From: Photobacterium lutimaris
Lineage (GTDB): Bacteria; Pseudomonadota; Gammaproteobacteria; Enterobacterales; Vibrionaceae
Assembly: GCF_003025555.1 (NCBI RefSeq)
Contig: NZ_PYMH01000002.1
Coordinates: forward strand, 434,001 to 498,000
Length of the DNA: 64,000 bases
Direction: 5' to 3'
A model generated the notes under the pieces. That model was not told the origin of the DNA. It searched no databases and was given only the letters and a program-made list of their open reading frames with translations. Position numbers and translations under genes: made by a program. Positions 26,448-35,371 of this stretch are shown here, in pieces. Positions within the stretch are counted from its first letter, which is position 1; every line of letters starts with the position of its first letter.

Positions 26448-28196
26448 CTAATCTTGGGGGACAATTTCTGTGCCCCATTTTTCTATCATATCCCTAAGCT
26501 CAATGCTCTGGTAAGGCTTGCAAAGAATATCGTCCATACCGGCATTAAAACAATCTTCCCGCTCCGCCTTGGTGGTTCCAGCTGTTAACGCAATAATCGG
26601 TTTACTAAAACCGGTACTGCGCAACTGCTCGGTCGTGGCATAGCCGTCAAGAACTGGCATACGACAATCCATCAGTACAATATCGAAATCCTGCTGCGCT
26701 AAGATCTCCAGTGCCTTTTGTCCATTATCTGCAATCGCAGGAGTAATACCAAACTTACCTAACATCAGTTTGATAATCATTTGATTGGTTTTTAAGTCTT
26801 CCACCACCAAGATAGTCAAATCATCAATTGAAGTTATACCGCCTTGCTGACCTTCTTTCTCGTTAACCGTTGAGAGACAAACGTCTAATGGAAGAGTAAC
26901 GGTAAAAGTAGTCCCTCGGCCATCGTCACTGTCTACCTCTATCCAGCCTTTCATCTGCTCAGCGAGCTTTTTACAAATGGCTAACCCCAAGCCTGTACCT
27001 TCATGCTGGCGGTTGCTGGAGTTATCCACTTGGGTAAAGGGCTGGAACAAAGTGCCCACTTTTTCTTTCGGAATACCGCAACCTGAATCTCGCACGATAA
27101 ATTTAAGTGCTTCGTCGTGCCAACCAATCGTGACAGAGACGAAACCTTTCTGGGTAAATTTAATGGCATTACCAATAAGGTTCACAAATATCTGTTTGAT
27201 TCTGTCTTCGTCGCCGATAAGCCATTGCGGAGTATCTGGCAGGTAGTGAATAGAAAAGTCGAGCTGTTTCTCATTGGCTGGATGCTGGAAAATATCATTC
27301 AGCATATTGCTCATCAAGTGACTGTCAAAAGGTTTAATAGCCAACTCCATCATTCCTGCATTAATCTTACTGTAATCAAGCAAATCATTAATAATGGCCC
27401 GTAGCAGTTCACCAGAATGGTGTAACGTGGACAGCAGCCCTCTTTGATGATTATCAAGTTCGGTATCTGATAACAGTTCAGCGGTTCCCAATAAACCGTT
27501 CAGAGGCGTTCTCAGCTCATGGTTTATCATCGCCAAAAAATCACGAGTTGATTTTTCCGATTCCTCTGCAGACTTTCTCGCCCATATTGCATCCTCAAGC
27601 TTTAATTGACGGTCAATAGATGAACGCAGCATTTCACCGATCAAATTCATATGCTTACAAATGGTGGTGTGCCACTCTCTTCGCTCATCGATTCGGGTAA
27701 CGAAATATCCCTTGACCACCGAATTACTGAGTGAGAACCAATGTAACTGTTGTTGTTCGTCCCAGTGCTCACCTATCGATCTAAGTTTGTCTGGGGGAAT
27801 GACCTTCGCATCAGTACCTGTGAAATAGGCAATATTGAGTGCGGGTGTCAGATCGCAGCGAATATTGATTCCACAAGCACTGACGGCATGGCTTGTAATC
27901 AACGCATCAAGCAATTCTTTGATGATGCCAAAAGAAGGTTGGTATTTTAGGAACGTATGACCGAAGCGAAGCAGCAAATTGTCCATCTTTTGCTGATAGG
28001 ACAGAAAATCAGACCCACTGGCTACCTTATCTCTCATTTTCTCAAGGTTTTGCTCAATCATTTGTTTAGTCTGATAGAGCTCTAAGCTTTTAGACTCCAG
28101 TAGCATCTCTGCCATTTTCCTGGCTTCTCGCTCACGGTCTATTTTCTTTTGCATTAAAGCAACTTGGCGTTCAAGATCCATGCGTTCAAGGCCCAT
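26448..28196 (-). CDS. hahK: H-NOX-associated hybrid histidine kinase
   Basis: A 582-residue cytoplasmic hybrid kinase. Order: N-terminal coiled coil (residues 1-60), a linker or GAF-like region (about 65-190), HisKA with the phosphorylated H226 in AMINHELRTPLNG, and HATPase_c (N box NLIGNAIKFTQKG, G boxes DSGCGIPKEK and GTGLGLAICKKLAEQ). A C-terminal receiver follows, with phospho-acceptor Asp in VLMDCRMPVLDGY. It has no membrane segments. It lies two bases after the H-NOX gene, which in related bacteria inhibits the partner kinase when NO is bound. The downstream phosphotransfer partner is not in this window. Confidence 0.9.
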   Translation of the reverse strand: MGLERMDLERQVALMQKKIDREREARKMAEMLLESKSLELYQTKQMIEQNLEKMRDKVASGSDFLSYQQKMDNLLLRFGHTFLKYQPSFGIIKELLDALITSHAVSACGINIRCDLTPALNIAYFTGTDAKVIPPDKLRSIGEHWDEQQQLHWFSLSNSVVKGYFVTRIDERREWHTTICKHMNLIGEMLRSSIDRQLKLEDAIWARKSAEESEKSTRDFLAMINHELRTPLNGLLGTAELLSDTELDNHQRGLLSTLHHSGELLRAIINDLLDYSKINAGMMELAIKPFDSHLMSNMLNDIFQHPANEKQLDFSIHYLPDTPQWLIGDEDRIKQIFVNLIGNAIKFTQKGFVSVTIGWHDEALKFIVRDSGCGIPKEKVGTLFQPFTQVDNSSNRQHEGTGLGLAICKKLAEQMKGWIEVDSDDGRGTTFTVTLPLDVCLSTVNEKEGQQGGITSIDDLTILVVEDLKTNQMIIKLMLGKFGITPAIADNGQKALEILAQQDFDIVLMDCRMPVLDGYATTEQLRSTGFSKPIIALTAGTTKAEREDCFNAGMDDILCKPYQSIELRDMIEKWGTEIVPQD

Positions 28197-28198
28197 AG

Positions 28199-28744
28199 TT
28201 ACCCCACGTTTAATGTCAACGTAAATCGAACGTGGCTCTGATCTTGACTAACCGGTTCCATTTCAATATCCATATTCTCATTGAAATGATGAACGCAGCC
28301 CCGTATCAAGCCAAGGCAGACATGGGAGAAACAGCGCGCCGAAATATAGTCGAGTATCATTTGAGCGGAAGTCTTTGAAATGAAATCAAACTGGGGAGGA
28401 TTGGCATTAGGATAGAGCTTCTTCACTTCGATATGGATATGACGCTCAACTTGCTCAATGAAACTGAAAGTGCCCGTGGGTAGTTCCCAATTATCCATCA
28501 TTGGCATCGTTGACAGCAGGCGCACGAACAATGCTTCACCGTAAACTTCTTGCAATGCTTCCGAGGATATGTCCGTAATTTTACTCAAGCAAACAATCAT
28601 TTTTACCAATATCCGGTGGTCATAACTCCCTACAGTCGTGTAAATGCCGTCAACACCAGCATCATCAAGCATCTGTTGACATACATCTAATCCGAAACGG
28701 CTTTCAACGATATCCAGAAACTCAGTAAAAATAATTCCTTTCAT
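28199..28744 (-). CDS. hnoX: H-NOX heme nitric oxide sensor
   Basis: A 181-residue H-NOX protein, exactly the usual length. The proximal heme ligand is H102, in EQVERHIHIEVKKLYP, and the heme propionate-binding YxSxR motif is Y133-I-S-A-R137. No distal-pocket tyrosine typical of O2-binding H-NOX is apparent, so an NO-selective sensor is likely; this is inferred from the family. The start MKGIIFTEF at 28744 fits the family; a longer frame adds 16 non-conserved residues. It is co-transcribed with the hybrid kinase immediately downstream. Confidence 0.93.
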   Translation of the reverse strand: MKGIIFTEFLDIVESRFGLDVCQQMLDDAGVDGIYTTVGSYDHRILVKMIVCLSKITDISSEALQEVYGEALFVRLLSTMPMMDNWELPTGTFSFIEQVERHIHIEVKKLYPNANPPQFDFISKTSAQMILDYISARCFSHVCLGLIRGCVHHFNENMDIEMEPVSQDQSHVRFTLTLNVG

Positions 28745-28930
28745 AGGTTTACTCTCCCTTACTCCTTGATTTGAGTATGGGAAACGAATCACTAATGGTC
28801 AACATTATTGCAACCCAATCCATTTAGCAGAATAACGCGTATTTATTTAGTAAACAGGTGTGATCAATGAATTGCTATATTCTGTCAGTAACATTATTTT
28901 AATGTCACTCTACATAAGATAGTACTAACC

Positions 28931-29263
28931 ATGAGACACCTGTATCTCCTTTCCCTCTTTTTTATATTCAACCTAGTTATCAGTACATCCTCGTGGGCCA
29001 ACGCCATGCCTCAGGGTAACAGCGAAGCCGGCAAGGTAAAGTCGTTTACCTGCCAATTCTGTCACGGACAACAGGGGCTCACGAAAAAAGATGGTTATCC
29101 CCACATTAACAACCAAAGTGCCTTATACCTCTATAAGTCGATGAAATCTTACCAAAACGGCGAACGTGGTGGAGCCTATGGTGAAATGATGAAACAGCAG
29201 CTGTCTGTTCTCAATGAACAAGATTTAGCCGACATTGCGGTTTACTATGCCGAGCAACCCTAA
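28931..29263 (+). CDS. Small periplasmic c-type cytochrome
   Basis: A 110-residue class I cytochrome c with a signal peptide (MRHLYLLSLFFIFNLVISTS, cleaved near SWANA). A single heme site CQFCHG follows, and a downstream methionine in GEMMKQQLSVLNEQD may be the sixth ligand. The sequence YPHINNQSALYLYKSMKSYQ is typical of the small tandem-type cytochrome domains related to cytochrome c4/c553. It is transcribed away from hnoX, and no neighbouring oxidase is seen. The electron partner is unknown. Confidence 0.88.
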   Translation: MRHLYLLSLFFIFNLVISTSSWANAMPQGNSEAGKVKSFTCQFCHGQQGLTKKDGYPHINNQSALYLYKSMKSYQNGERGGAYGEMMKQQLSVLNEQDLADIAVYYAEQP

Positions 29264-29658
29264 GCTTCAGCGCATTGCCCTAGCAGAAGTAAATTACAGC
29301 AAGCCACTGGTAGCTTTTATCTATTGATACTAGAATTAAGCGGATTTAGTGGCTTGCTAGCTACTATTAATCCATTTAACATCGTTCAGATTCAGTGAAC
29401 AATGAACCGGTAAAAAGCCGTTATGACTGTTCCGGCGCCACCTTTCAAAGCGCAATTTGGCGGTGATTAACGAAACAGAATGTGTTACGGCCGACTTGTC
29501 TTGTAGGTTTATTGAGCGTTTGCGTCAAAAAACCCAAAAAGACGGAGCAAAAACAAGCAAATGTTCATTTTATCTTGAATGACCTATGTAATGTTTGTTG
29601 GAATCAGTGATATACTCCCCCACCGAATAGTGACAGTAATTGTTTATAGAGAAAAACA
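29264..29658 (+). other. Intergenic region upstream of fusA with an inverted repeat
   Basis: Nearly 400 bp with no gene. An 11-bp perfect inverted repeat, AGCAAGCCACT (29298-29308) and AGTGGCTTGCT (29348-29358), encloses about 40 bases. A possible fusA promoter is GATATACT near 29607-29614, about 45 bp before the start codon. Confidence 0.5.
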
Positions 29659-31746
29659 ATGGCAGATTTATCTAAATACAGAAACATTGGTATTTTCGCG
29701 CACGTTGATGCGGGTAAAACCACTACTACTGAGCGTATCCTTAAGCTTACTGGTCAGATCCACAAGACTGGTGAGGTTCACGACGGCGAATCAACTACTG
29801 ACTTCATGGAGCAGGAAGCTGAGCGTGGTATTACTATCCAGTCTGCAGCAGTTAGCTGTTTCTGGAACGACCACCGCCTAAACGTTATCGATACTCCTGG
29901 ACACGTTGACTTCACAGTTGAAGTATACCGTTCTCTTAAAGTACTTGACGGTGGTATCGGTGTATTCTGTGGTTCTGGTGGTGTTGAGCCTCAGTCAGAA
30001 ACTAACTGGCGTTACGCGAACGAATCAGAAGTATCTCGTCTGATCTTCGTTAACAAACTAGACCGTATGGGTGCAGACTTCTTCAACGTTGTTGATCAAG
30101 TTAAGAACGTTCTTGGTGCTACTCCTCTAATCATGGTTCTACCAATCGGTCGTGAAGATGACTTCGTTGGTGTTGTTGACCTACTAAGCCGTAAAGCTTA
30201 CGTTTGGGACGAAACTGGTCTTCCAGAAAACTACGAAATCACCGATGTTCCAGCGGACATGGTTGACGAAGTAGAACAGTACCGTGAAGAGCTAATCGAG
30301 ACTGCTGTTGAGCAGGACGATGACCTGATGGAAGCTTACATGGAAGGTGAAGAGCCTTCTATCGAAGACATCAAGCGTTGTATCCGTAAAGGTACTCGTG
30401 ACATCGCGTTCTTCCCAACATTCTGTGGTTCTGCGTTCAAAAACAAGGGTATGCAACTTATCCTTGATGCTGTTGTAGATTACCTACCTTCTCCAACAGA
30501 AGTAGATCCTCAGCCGCTAACAGATCCAGAAACTGGTGAGCCAACTGGTGAAGTTGCAACAGTATCTGTTGACGAGCCACTAAAAGCGCTTGCGTTCAAA
30601 ATCATGGACGACCGTTTCGGTGCTCTAACGTTCATCCGTATCTACTCTGGCCGCATGAAGAAGGGTGACACCATCCTTAACTCTGCGACAGGTAAAACTG
30701 AGCGTATCGGCCGTATGGTTGAAATGCAGGCAGATGACCGTAACGAGCTAACTGAAGCACAAGCTGGTGACATCATCGCTGTTGTTGGTATGAAGAACGT
30801 TCAAACTGGTCACACTCTATGTGATGTTAAGCACGAGTGTACTCTTGAGCCAATGATCTTCCCAACTCCGGTAATCTCTATCGCAGTTACGCCGAAAGAC
30901 AAAGGCGGTTCTGAGAAGATGGGTATCGCTATCGGTAAAATGGTTGCAGAAGATCCATCATTCCAGGTTGAAACTGACGAAGAAACTGGCGAAACCATCC
31001 TTAAAGGTATGGGTGAACTTCACCTAGACATCAAGGTTGATATCCTTAAGCGTACTTACGGTGTAGACCTAATCGTTGGTCAACCACAGGTTGCTTACCG
31101 TGAAACTATCACTCAAGCAATTGAAGATAGCTACACGCACAAGAAGCAGTCTGGTGGTTCTGGTCAGTTCGGTAAGATTGACTACCGTATCAAACCAGGT
31201 GAAGTTGGTTCTGGCTTCAAGTTCACATCATCTGTTGTTGGTGGTAACGTACCTAAAGAATTCTGGCCTGCTGTTGAGAAAGGTTTTGCTGGCATGATGG
31301 ACACTGGTGTCCTTGCTGGTTTCCCTGTTCTTGACGTTGAAGTTGAGCTATTCGACGGTGGTTTCCACGCAGTCGATTCATCTGCAGTAGCATTCGAAAT
31401 CGCAGCGAAAGGTGCATTCCGTCAGTCTATGCCTAAAGCAGGTGCACAGCTTCTTGAGCCAATCATGGCTGTAGACGTGTTCACTCCTGAAGATCACGTT
31501 GGTGATGTTATCGGTGACCTTAACCGTCGTCGCGGCATGATCAAAGATCAGATGGCTGGTACTACTGGTGTTCGTATTAAAGCAGACGTTCCTCTATCAG
31601 AAATGTTCGGCTACATCGGTCACCTACGTACAATGACTTCTGGTCGTGGTCAGTTCTCTATGGAGTTCGCGCACTACTCACCATGTCCTGCAAACGTTGC
31701 AGAGCAGGTTATTGCTGACGTTAAAGCGGCTAACGAGAAGAAGTAA
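29659..31746 (+). CDS. fusA: Translation elongation factor G (free-standing copy)
   Basis: A 695-residue EF-G, the GTPase that drives ribosomal translocation. G1 is [13 protein letters not shown]2/switch I is [10 protein letters not shown]3 is [11 protein letters not shown] and G4 is NKLDRMG, followed by domains II-V of normal length. Codon choice is strongly biased to GGT, CGT, GTT, CTT/CTA and ATC, so it looks highly expressed. It stands alone rather than beside rpsL, rpsG and tuf, which suggests the second EF-G copy found in Vibrionaceae. A terminator follows at once. Confidence 0.95.
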   Translation: MADLSKYRNIGIFAHVDAGKTTTTERILKLTGQIHKTGEVHDGESTTDFMEQEAERGITIQSAAVSCFWNDHRLNVIDTPGHVDFTVEVYRSLKVLDGGIGVFCGSGGVEPQSETNWRYANESEVSRLIFVNKLDRMGADFFNVVDQVKNVLGATPLIMVLPIGREDDFVGVVDLLSRKAYVWDETGLPENYEITDVPADMVDEVEQYREELIETAVEQDDDLMEAYMEGEEPSIEDIKRCIRKGTRDIAFFPTFCGSAFKNKGMQLILDAVVDYLPSPTEVDPQPLTDPETGEPTGEVATVSVDEPLKALAFKIMDDRFGALTFIRIYSGRMKKGDTILNSATGKTERIGRMVEMQADDRNELTEAQAGDIIAVVGMKNVQTGHTLCDVKHECTLEPMIFPTPVISIAVTPKDKGGSEKMGIAIGKMVAEDPSFQVETDEETGETILKGMGELHLDIKVDILKRTYGVDLIVGQPQVAYRETITQAIEDSYTHKKQSGGSGQFGKIDYRIKPGEVGSGFKFTSSVVGGNVPKEFWPAVEKGFAGMMDTGVLAGFPVLDVEVELFDGGFHAVDSSAVAFEIAAKGAFRQSMPKAGAQLLEPIMAVDVFTPEDHVGDVIGDLNRRRGMIKDQMAGTTGVRIKADVPLSEMFGYIGHLRTMTSGRGQFSMEFAHYSPCPANVAEQVIADVKAANEKK

Positions 31747-31773
31747 TTCTTTCTTAAGCTTTAATGGCTGATA

Positions 31774-31806
31774 AAAACCCGGTAGCTTGGCTATCGGGTT
31801 TTTTTA
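31774..31806 (+). terminator. Rho-independent terminator of fusA
   Basis: The stem AACCCGGTAG / CTATCGGGTT with a CTTGG loop (one G:T pair), followed by a run of seven T. Confidence 0.93.
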
Positions 31807-31862
31807 TACCCTTAGATTGGGGTTGGCGTAACTTGTGATAGACACCGGCCAGACCCTGTACA

Positions 31863-32660
31863 CTAAGAATGACGGCTACAATTAGTCAGGTAGTTCATCA
31901 GTCCATACTGCTGGAGCCACTCCAATTGTTCAGCTTGCTTAACCAGAAAGCGTCCTGAATAGTTTATTCCGTTAGCAAAAACCCCTTCTATATTATTCTT
32001 ACTGCGGGGAAACAATAACATCCAACGCTCAGTGAGTAACAGGTTATAAGGGGCACAGTCCCCACACTCTTTATCAGCTAACAGTCCTAACTGCGCCATC
32101 ATCGACAAATAATGACGATACAGATCCGCAGCCTCCAGGGTGTGTAATAGTGCGAGGCAATGTACAAAAGGCAGCTCCCCTTGTGAGATAACCTTCTCCA
32201 GCGGTATCGGCGATCGAACTAACTGCATATGGCGGTGAGCTTGGCTCGCTCCTGCCTGTGGGCCACTGTTATAAAAACCAAAGACATCAGGATAGTCAAA
32301 ACCTGCCAGCCAAGCTTGAAAATCACTTAAGGTTAAACAAGATTGTTGCGGGATGAAGGTTTTTGAGCAGATAAGCAAATGCGGAGTCAGAACGGGAAAC
32401 TTGTTTAACAGGCAGACATGCTCTTGACCGACTTCATCAACATAAAGTGATTGTTCATAGGGCAAAAACGGATTGCCTTGGGTCGAGGTTGCCCGGCACT
32501 TTTTCGTCGCGTTGGCGGTGACAACATGAGCAAAATACGAAATCCCCTCTTCTTCTATCCGCTGGGCATCCGTAACTATTGGCATCAAGCGACCCGCAGC
32601 CAATGCTCGCGTAGCAACAGAAATCGCCCTATCCCAAAGCGTCTCAGTTTTACCAGACAT
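31863..32660 (-). CDS. Ap4A phosphorylase (ATP adenylyltransferase-like)
   Basis: A 265-residue enzyme of the HIT-related GalT/Ap4A phosphorylase group. The nucleotide-binding histidine motif is GASQAHRHMQLV, preceded by FGFYNSGPQAG as in Ap4A phosphorylases. The N-terminal part carries the LLICSKTFIPQQSCLTLSDF pattern of these proteins. It is expected to cleave diadenosine tetraphosphate to ATP and ADP with phosphate, in the cytoplasm. It is a single gene, convergent with fusA. Fungal and cyanobacterial homologues are better known, so the exact substrate in this host is inference. Confidence 0.85.
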   Translation of the reverse strand: MSGKTETLWDRAISVATRALAAGRLMPIVTDAQRIEEEGISYFAHVVTANATKKCRATSTQGNPFLPYEQSLYVDEVGQEHVCLLNKFPVLTPHLLICSKTFIPQQSCLTLSDFQAWLAGFDYPDVFGFYNSGPQAGASQAHRHMQLVRSPIPLEKVISQGELPFVHCLALLHTLEAADLYRHYLSMMAQLGLLADKECGDCAPYNLLLTERWMLLFPRSKNNIEGVFANGINYSGRFLVKQAEQLEWLQQYGLMNYLTNCSRHS

Positions 32661-33028
32661 ATCGACTTCCTCGCCATCTACTTACTTCACAAGTCTATAC
32701 CCAAGTCACCTCAAGATGCTTGTTTTAACTGGAAGTATTTAAGAATATCTGATGGAGCCCCATTACACCTCGGGAGTGTATAATTAAGTTTACAAACAAG
32801 GCTCTTTTCGGCACCAGCAGGATGTAGGCTAGATATAGCTGCAAACCACGAAAGTTTGTATTATCAATGCCATTGGAAAACACTGCTTTATCCTATTACC
32901 AATAGTACTCCATAGGGCAGTGAGAAGTTTTTGTTTGGTCGCTAAAACTTCAACAGGTAGTTTTGTTTGGTCGCATCCTGCCTATCCAGCCTGTGTATTT
33001 GCCTTGTGCATTAATCAGGTAGAAACAA
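32661..33028. other. Intergenic region with TTTTGTTTGGTCGC repeats
   Basis: About 370 bp with no gene. It contains two copies of TTTTGTTTGGTCGC at about 32930-32943 and 32961-32974. A related copy (AGTTTTGTTTGGTCAG) lies on the far side of the permease gene at 34582-34597. No other signal was recognised. Confidence 0.45.
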
Positions 33029-33056
33029 AAAGGGCGTTTACTCAGTAAACGCCCCG
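33029..33056 (-). terminator. Terminator after the aromatic amino acid permease gene
   Basis: On the minus strand GGGCGTTTACT / AGTAAACGCCC with a short loop, followed by TTTTTG. It lies 37 bp beyond the stop codon. Confidence 0.9.
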
Positions 33057-33092
33057 CTTCTTATTTAGTTTGCTAACAGCTATATGCAGCGG

Positions 33093-34268
33093 TTAAATCA
33101 ACTCTGCCGCGAGCAAGAAGCATCCGAACAGGAAGCTCAATCCCATCGCCAGTTGGCCACCTGATGCTTGATACAACATACCTGAAGCATCAACTTCAAA
33201 CGCACTGTCATCTTCTTTGCGAAGTTTCATCGTCATTGCCATTGGAATGAACACTGCTAGGAATACCAAGATAATACCTGCGTATCCTAATACTGACAGG
33301 AATTGATCGGCAGCGAACAATGCACCGGCAAGCGGCAAGATAAACGTCAGTACATAGGTAACAACACGGTTTTGGCGGAATGTATCAACATTCTGGTCAA
33401 ACAACGCCATTGCAACACCTAGGAAAGAGGTCAGCAATGCCAGCCCTGTGAATACTGACAAGATAAGGTTAATCATGCTGTGGTTTGAGCCCAGAACGGC
33501 GATTAGCTCAGACACGCTGTTGAAATCGACCATTTGCTCTGCACTTAGGTTACCCATTGCGGCATACAGCCACAGTAGGTAGCTAAACAGTGGGACAAGA
33601 GAACCAATCACAACCATATTTCGCAGTTGCTGGTGCGTGGCTTCTTTGTTGTATGTCACCAATGACGGGATCACCACCATGAACCCGAAACTGGTGAACA
33701 GCACCGAACTGGTTTTGATCAGGTCAACCTTACTATCACTGGTAGCAACCATTAGGTTATCGATTGAAATGGTAGGAACCAAACTAAGCAATGTCAGCAC
33801 TAACATGACAACCATCACGGCAAATAGCGCACGGTTTAATTTATCAATCACAGCTGTACCCGCTGCAACGACCACACCCGCAAGCAGAGTAAAAGCAATT
33901 TGGCTTTGCATTAGGCTCAGCTCAAGGCCGATACTGGATAAGAGTTTCATAACCAAATCACCCGCCCCAATGATGTACGCCATTAGTAGGCAAACCAATA
34001 GTGCGTAAAGCAGGCCATTGGTCACTACCTGGCCCCCTTTACCTAAGGTTTTTCGGGCTATTGTATTCATACCAAGCCCGCCACCGGCCTTAATACTGGC
34101 TTCTAGCAACAATAGTGCCGCATACGTCGTACCCAGCCAGATCACAAGCATCAACAACGTCCCCCAGAGCAGGCCAAACTGGGCCAATACCATAGGAATA
34201 GCCAGCATACCGGCACCCAGTGCCGTACCCGCAATAATGAGAGAACTACCAAGCAGTTTTACATTCAC
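33093..34268 (-). CDS. tyrP: Aromatic amino acid permease, HAAAP family (TyrP/Mtr type)
   Basis: A 391-residue inner-membrane permease of the hydroxy/aromatic amino acid family, importing tyrosine or tryptophan by proton symport. The N-terminal signature is LIIAGTALGAGMLAIPMVLA, and about eleven hydrophobic segments span the length. The conserved FTSFGFMVVIPSLVTYN lies near residue 200. The start is a GTG at 34268. Tyrosine versus tryptophan specificity cannot be settled by eye, so the symbol is tentative. It is monocistronic, with about 460 bp upstream. Confidence 0.85.
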   Translation of the reverse strand: MNVKLLGSSLIIAGTALGAGMLAIPMVLAQFGLLWGTLLMLVIWLGTTYAALLLLEASIKAGGGLGMNTIARKTLGKGGQVVTNGLLYALLVCLLMAYIIGAGDLVMKLLSSIGLELSLMQSQIAFTLLAGVVVAAGTAVIDKLNRALFAVMVVMLVLTLLSLVPTISIDNLMVATSDSKVDLIKTSSVLFTSFGFMVVIPSLVTYNKEATHQQLRNMVVIGSLVPLFSYLLWLYAAMGNLSAEQMVDFNSVSELIAVLGSNHSMINLILSVFTGLALLTSFLGVAMALFDQNVDTFRQNRVVTYVLTFILPLAGALFAADQFLSVLGYAGIILVFLAVFIPMAMTMKLRKEDDSAFEVDASGMLYQASGGQLAMGLSFLFGCFLLAAELI

Positions 34269-34688
34269 AATTTTGTCTCATAATAATGTGTTTCCGCCAC
34301 ATTTGAGGGCAGAAAACGAAAAGGTTTAAATAATCTATTTATCAGTGCGCTGCAGACGAAAAAGCAGCAATAGAGAATTAGTGACTAAATCGAAATGCGG
34401 CAAAATAGCCGTAAAACTGAATGTTTGCGGAAGGTGCAGCGGGATAGGAATGGCAGGCACAAGCGTGCGTCAAGGTATCAGCGGAGGGCAGATGGCTCTT
34501 CCCCGTGGTTTTATGGTTCATTAATCGTACTCCAACAACGATAAATCCCTATAAGCAAGGTAACCGTCCATTGATTACCCTAGTTTTGTTTGGTCAGATA
34601 GCAACTTATATGGTCAACAGGAGCACATCAACACTCACAATTGCAATCTTACATACCAAAAATGAAACCTTCTTCACCGGCAAATAAA
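34269..34688. other. Upstream region of the aromatic permease gene
   Basis: About 420 bp without a supported gene. A 60-codon plus-strand frame at 34505-34687 has no ribosome binding site or recognisable domain. Apart from the TTTTGTTTGGTC copy near 34584, nothing was identified; no TyrR box (TGTAAA-N6-TTTACA) was seen. Confidence 0.4.
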
Positions 34689-34716
34689 AACCCTTCGACC
34701 AGTAGTTCAAAGGGTT
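34689..34716 (-). terminator. Terminator after the 34728-34985 gene
   Basis: On the minus strand the arms AACCCTT and AAGGGTT enclose about 14 bases and are followed by TTTTTATT. Confidence 0.75.
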
Positions 34717-34727
34717 GATATTTAAAC

Positions 34728-34985
34728 TTATGCTGGCAAAGCAACACCAGGTTTAGCCGCGATCAGCGTGAGCTTGTTAAAGGATGTTGGATAAACACTG
34801 ATAGTACTGCCGTCGTCGAACAGAAGGCCATCATATAAATTGCCACTCCACTTCACCCGGGTAAAACGCGCATAGCGAGCTTTACTGTAAACCTCCTCGA
34901 GGGCATTAATGGCACCTTGCTTTTGCACCTGATCCAGTATTTCTTGGCTCAGTAATTTCTCGGCCACCGATTTATTTGTTGTCAT
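34728..34985 (-). CDS. Hypothetical small protein
   Basis: An 85-residue soluble protein with no recognised family. An N-terminal helical part (KSVAEKLLSQEILDQVQKQG) is followed by a beta-rich part (RVKWSGNLYDGLLFDDGSTI) that looks like a small barrel. The start MTTNKS at 34985 is supported by GGAGG five bases upstream; the frame could extend 19 codons but those lack support. It has its own terminator. It is divergent from nirB, with a 386-bp shared upstream region, so a functional tie to nitrite reduction is possible but unsupported. Confidence 0.7.
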   Translation of the reverse strand: MTTNKSVAEKLLSQEILDQVQKQGAINALEEVYSKARYARFTRVKWSGNLYDGLLFDDGSTISVYPTSFNKLTLIAAKPGVALPA

Positions 34986-35292
34986 CCCTGCCTCCGGAAC
35001 CTCATCGTTACTTGTTTGTACCAAAACCAAACTGAGATTCAAGCACCAATATCACAACACTTCGGTATACGCCGATAAATTAAGCAATTTACTGATATTT
35101 ACCCTGACCATCAAACCGCGTAGTGGTACCCGTTTGTTATGCCATTACTAACCTAAATAAATATAAAACAAGTGGTATCTCTTTCATATTTATTGTTTTA
35201 ATTCTTCATATTTATTCTTGTAGTACAATACAACTAATCGTAAGCTACTGATTTAAAGGAGGGTACCTCTTTAGGGCTATTCAAAACTGTAA

Positions 35293-35306
35293 TTGATTTA
35301 CGTCAT
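35293..35306 (+). promoter_or_regulatory. FNR-like box upstream of nirB
   Basis: TTGATTTACGTCAT differs at two positions from the FNR consensus TTGAT-N4-ATCAA and is nearly the known E. coli nirB site. It is centred about 72 bp before the nirB start codon, so a start site ~41 bp downstream would leave a ~30-nt leader. The 34986-35371 interval also holds three copies of TCATATTTATT (35184, 35206 and 35303). Anaerobic activation is inferred. Confidence 0.72.
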
Positions 35307-35371
35307 ATTTATTCACACTCTGTCTCATTAAGATTCCATTCAGAATTTATGACTTTGTAGTAGAGGATCTT

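Noticed and set aside
34505..34687. 60-codon plus-strand frame
   Set aside because: No ribosome binding site, no similarity to a known family and no conserved features visible.
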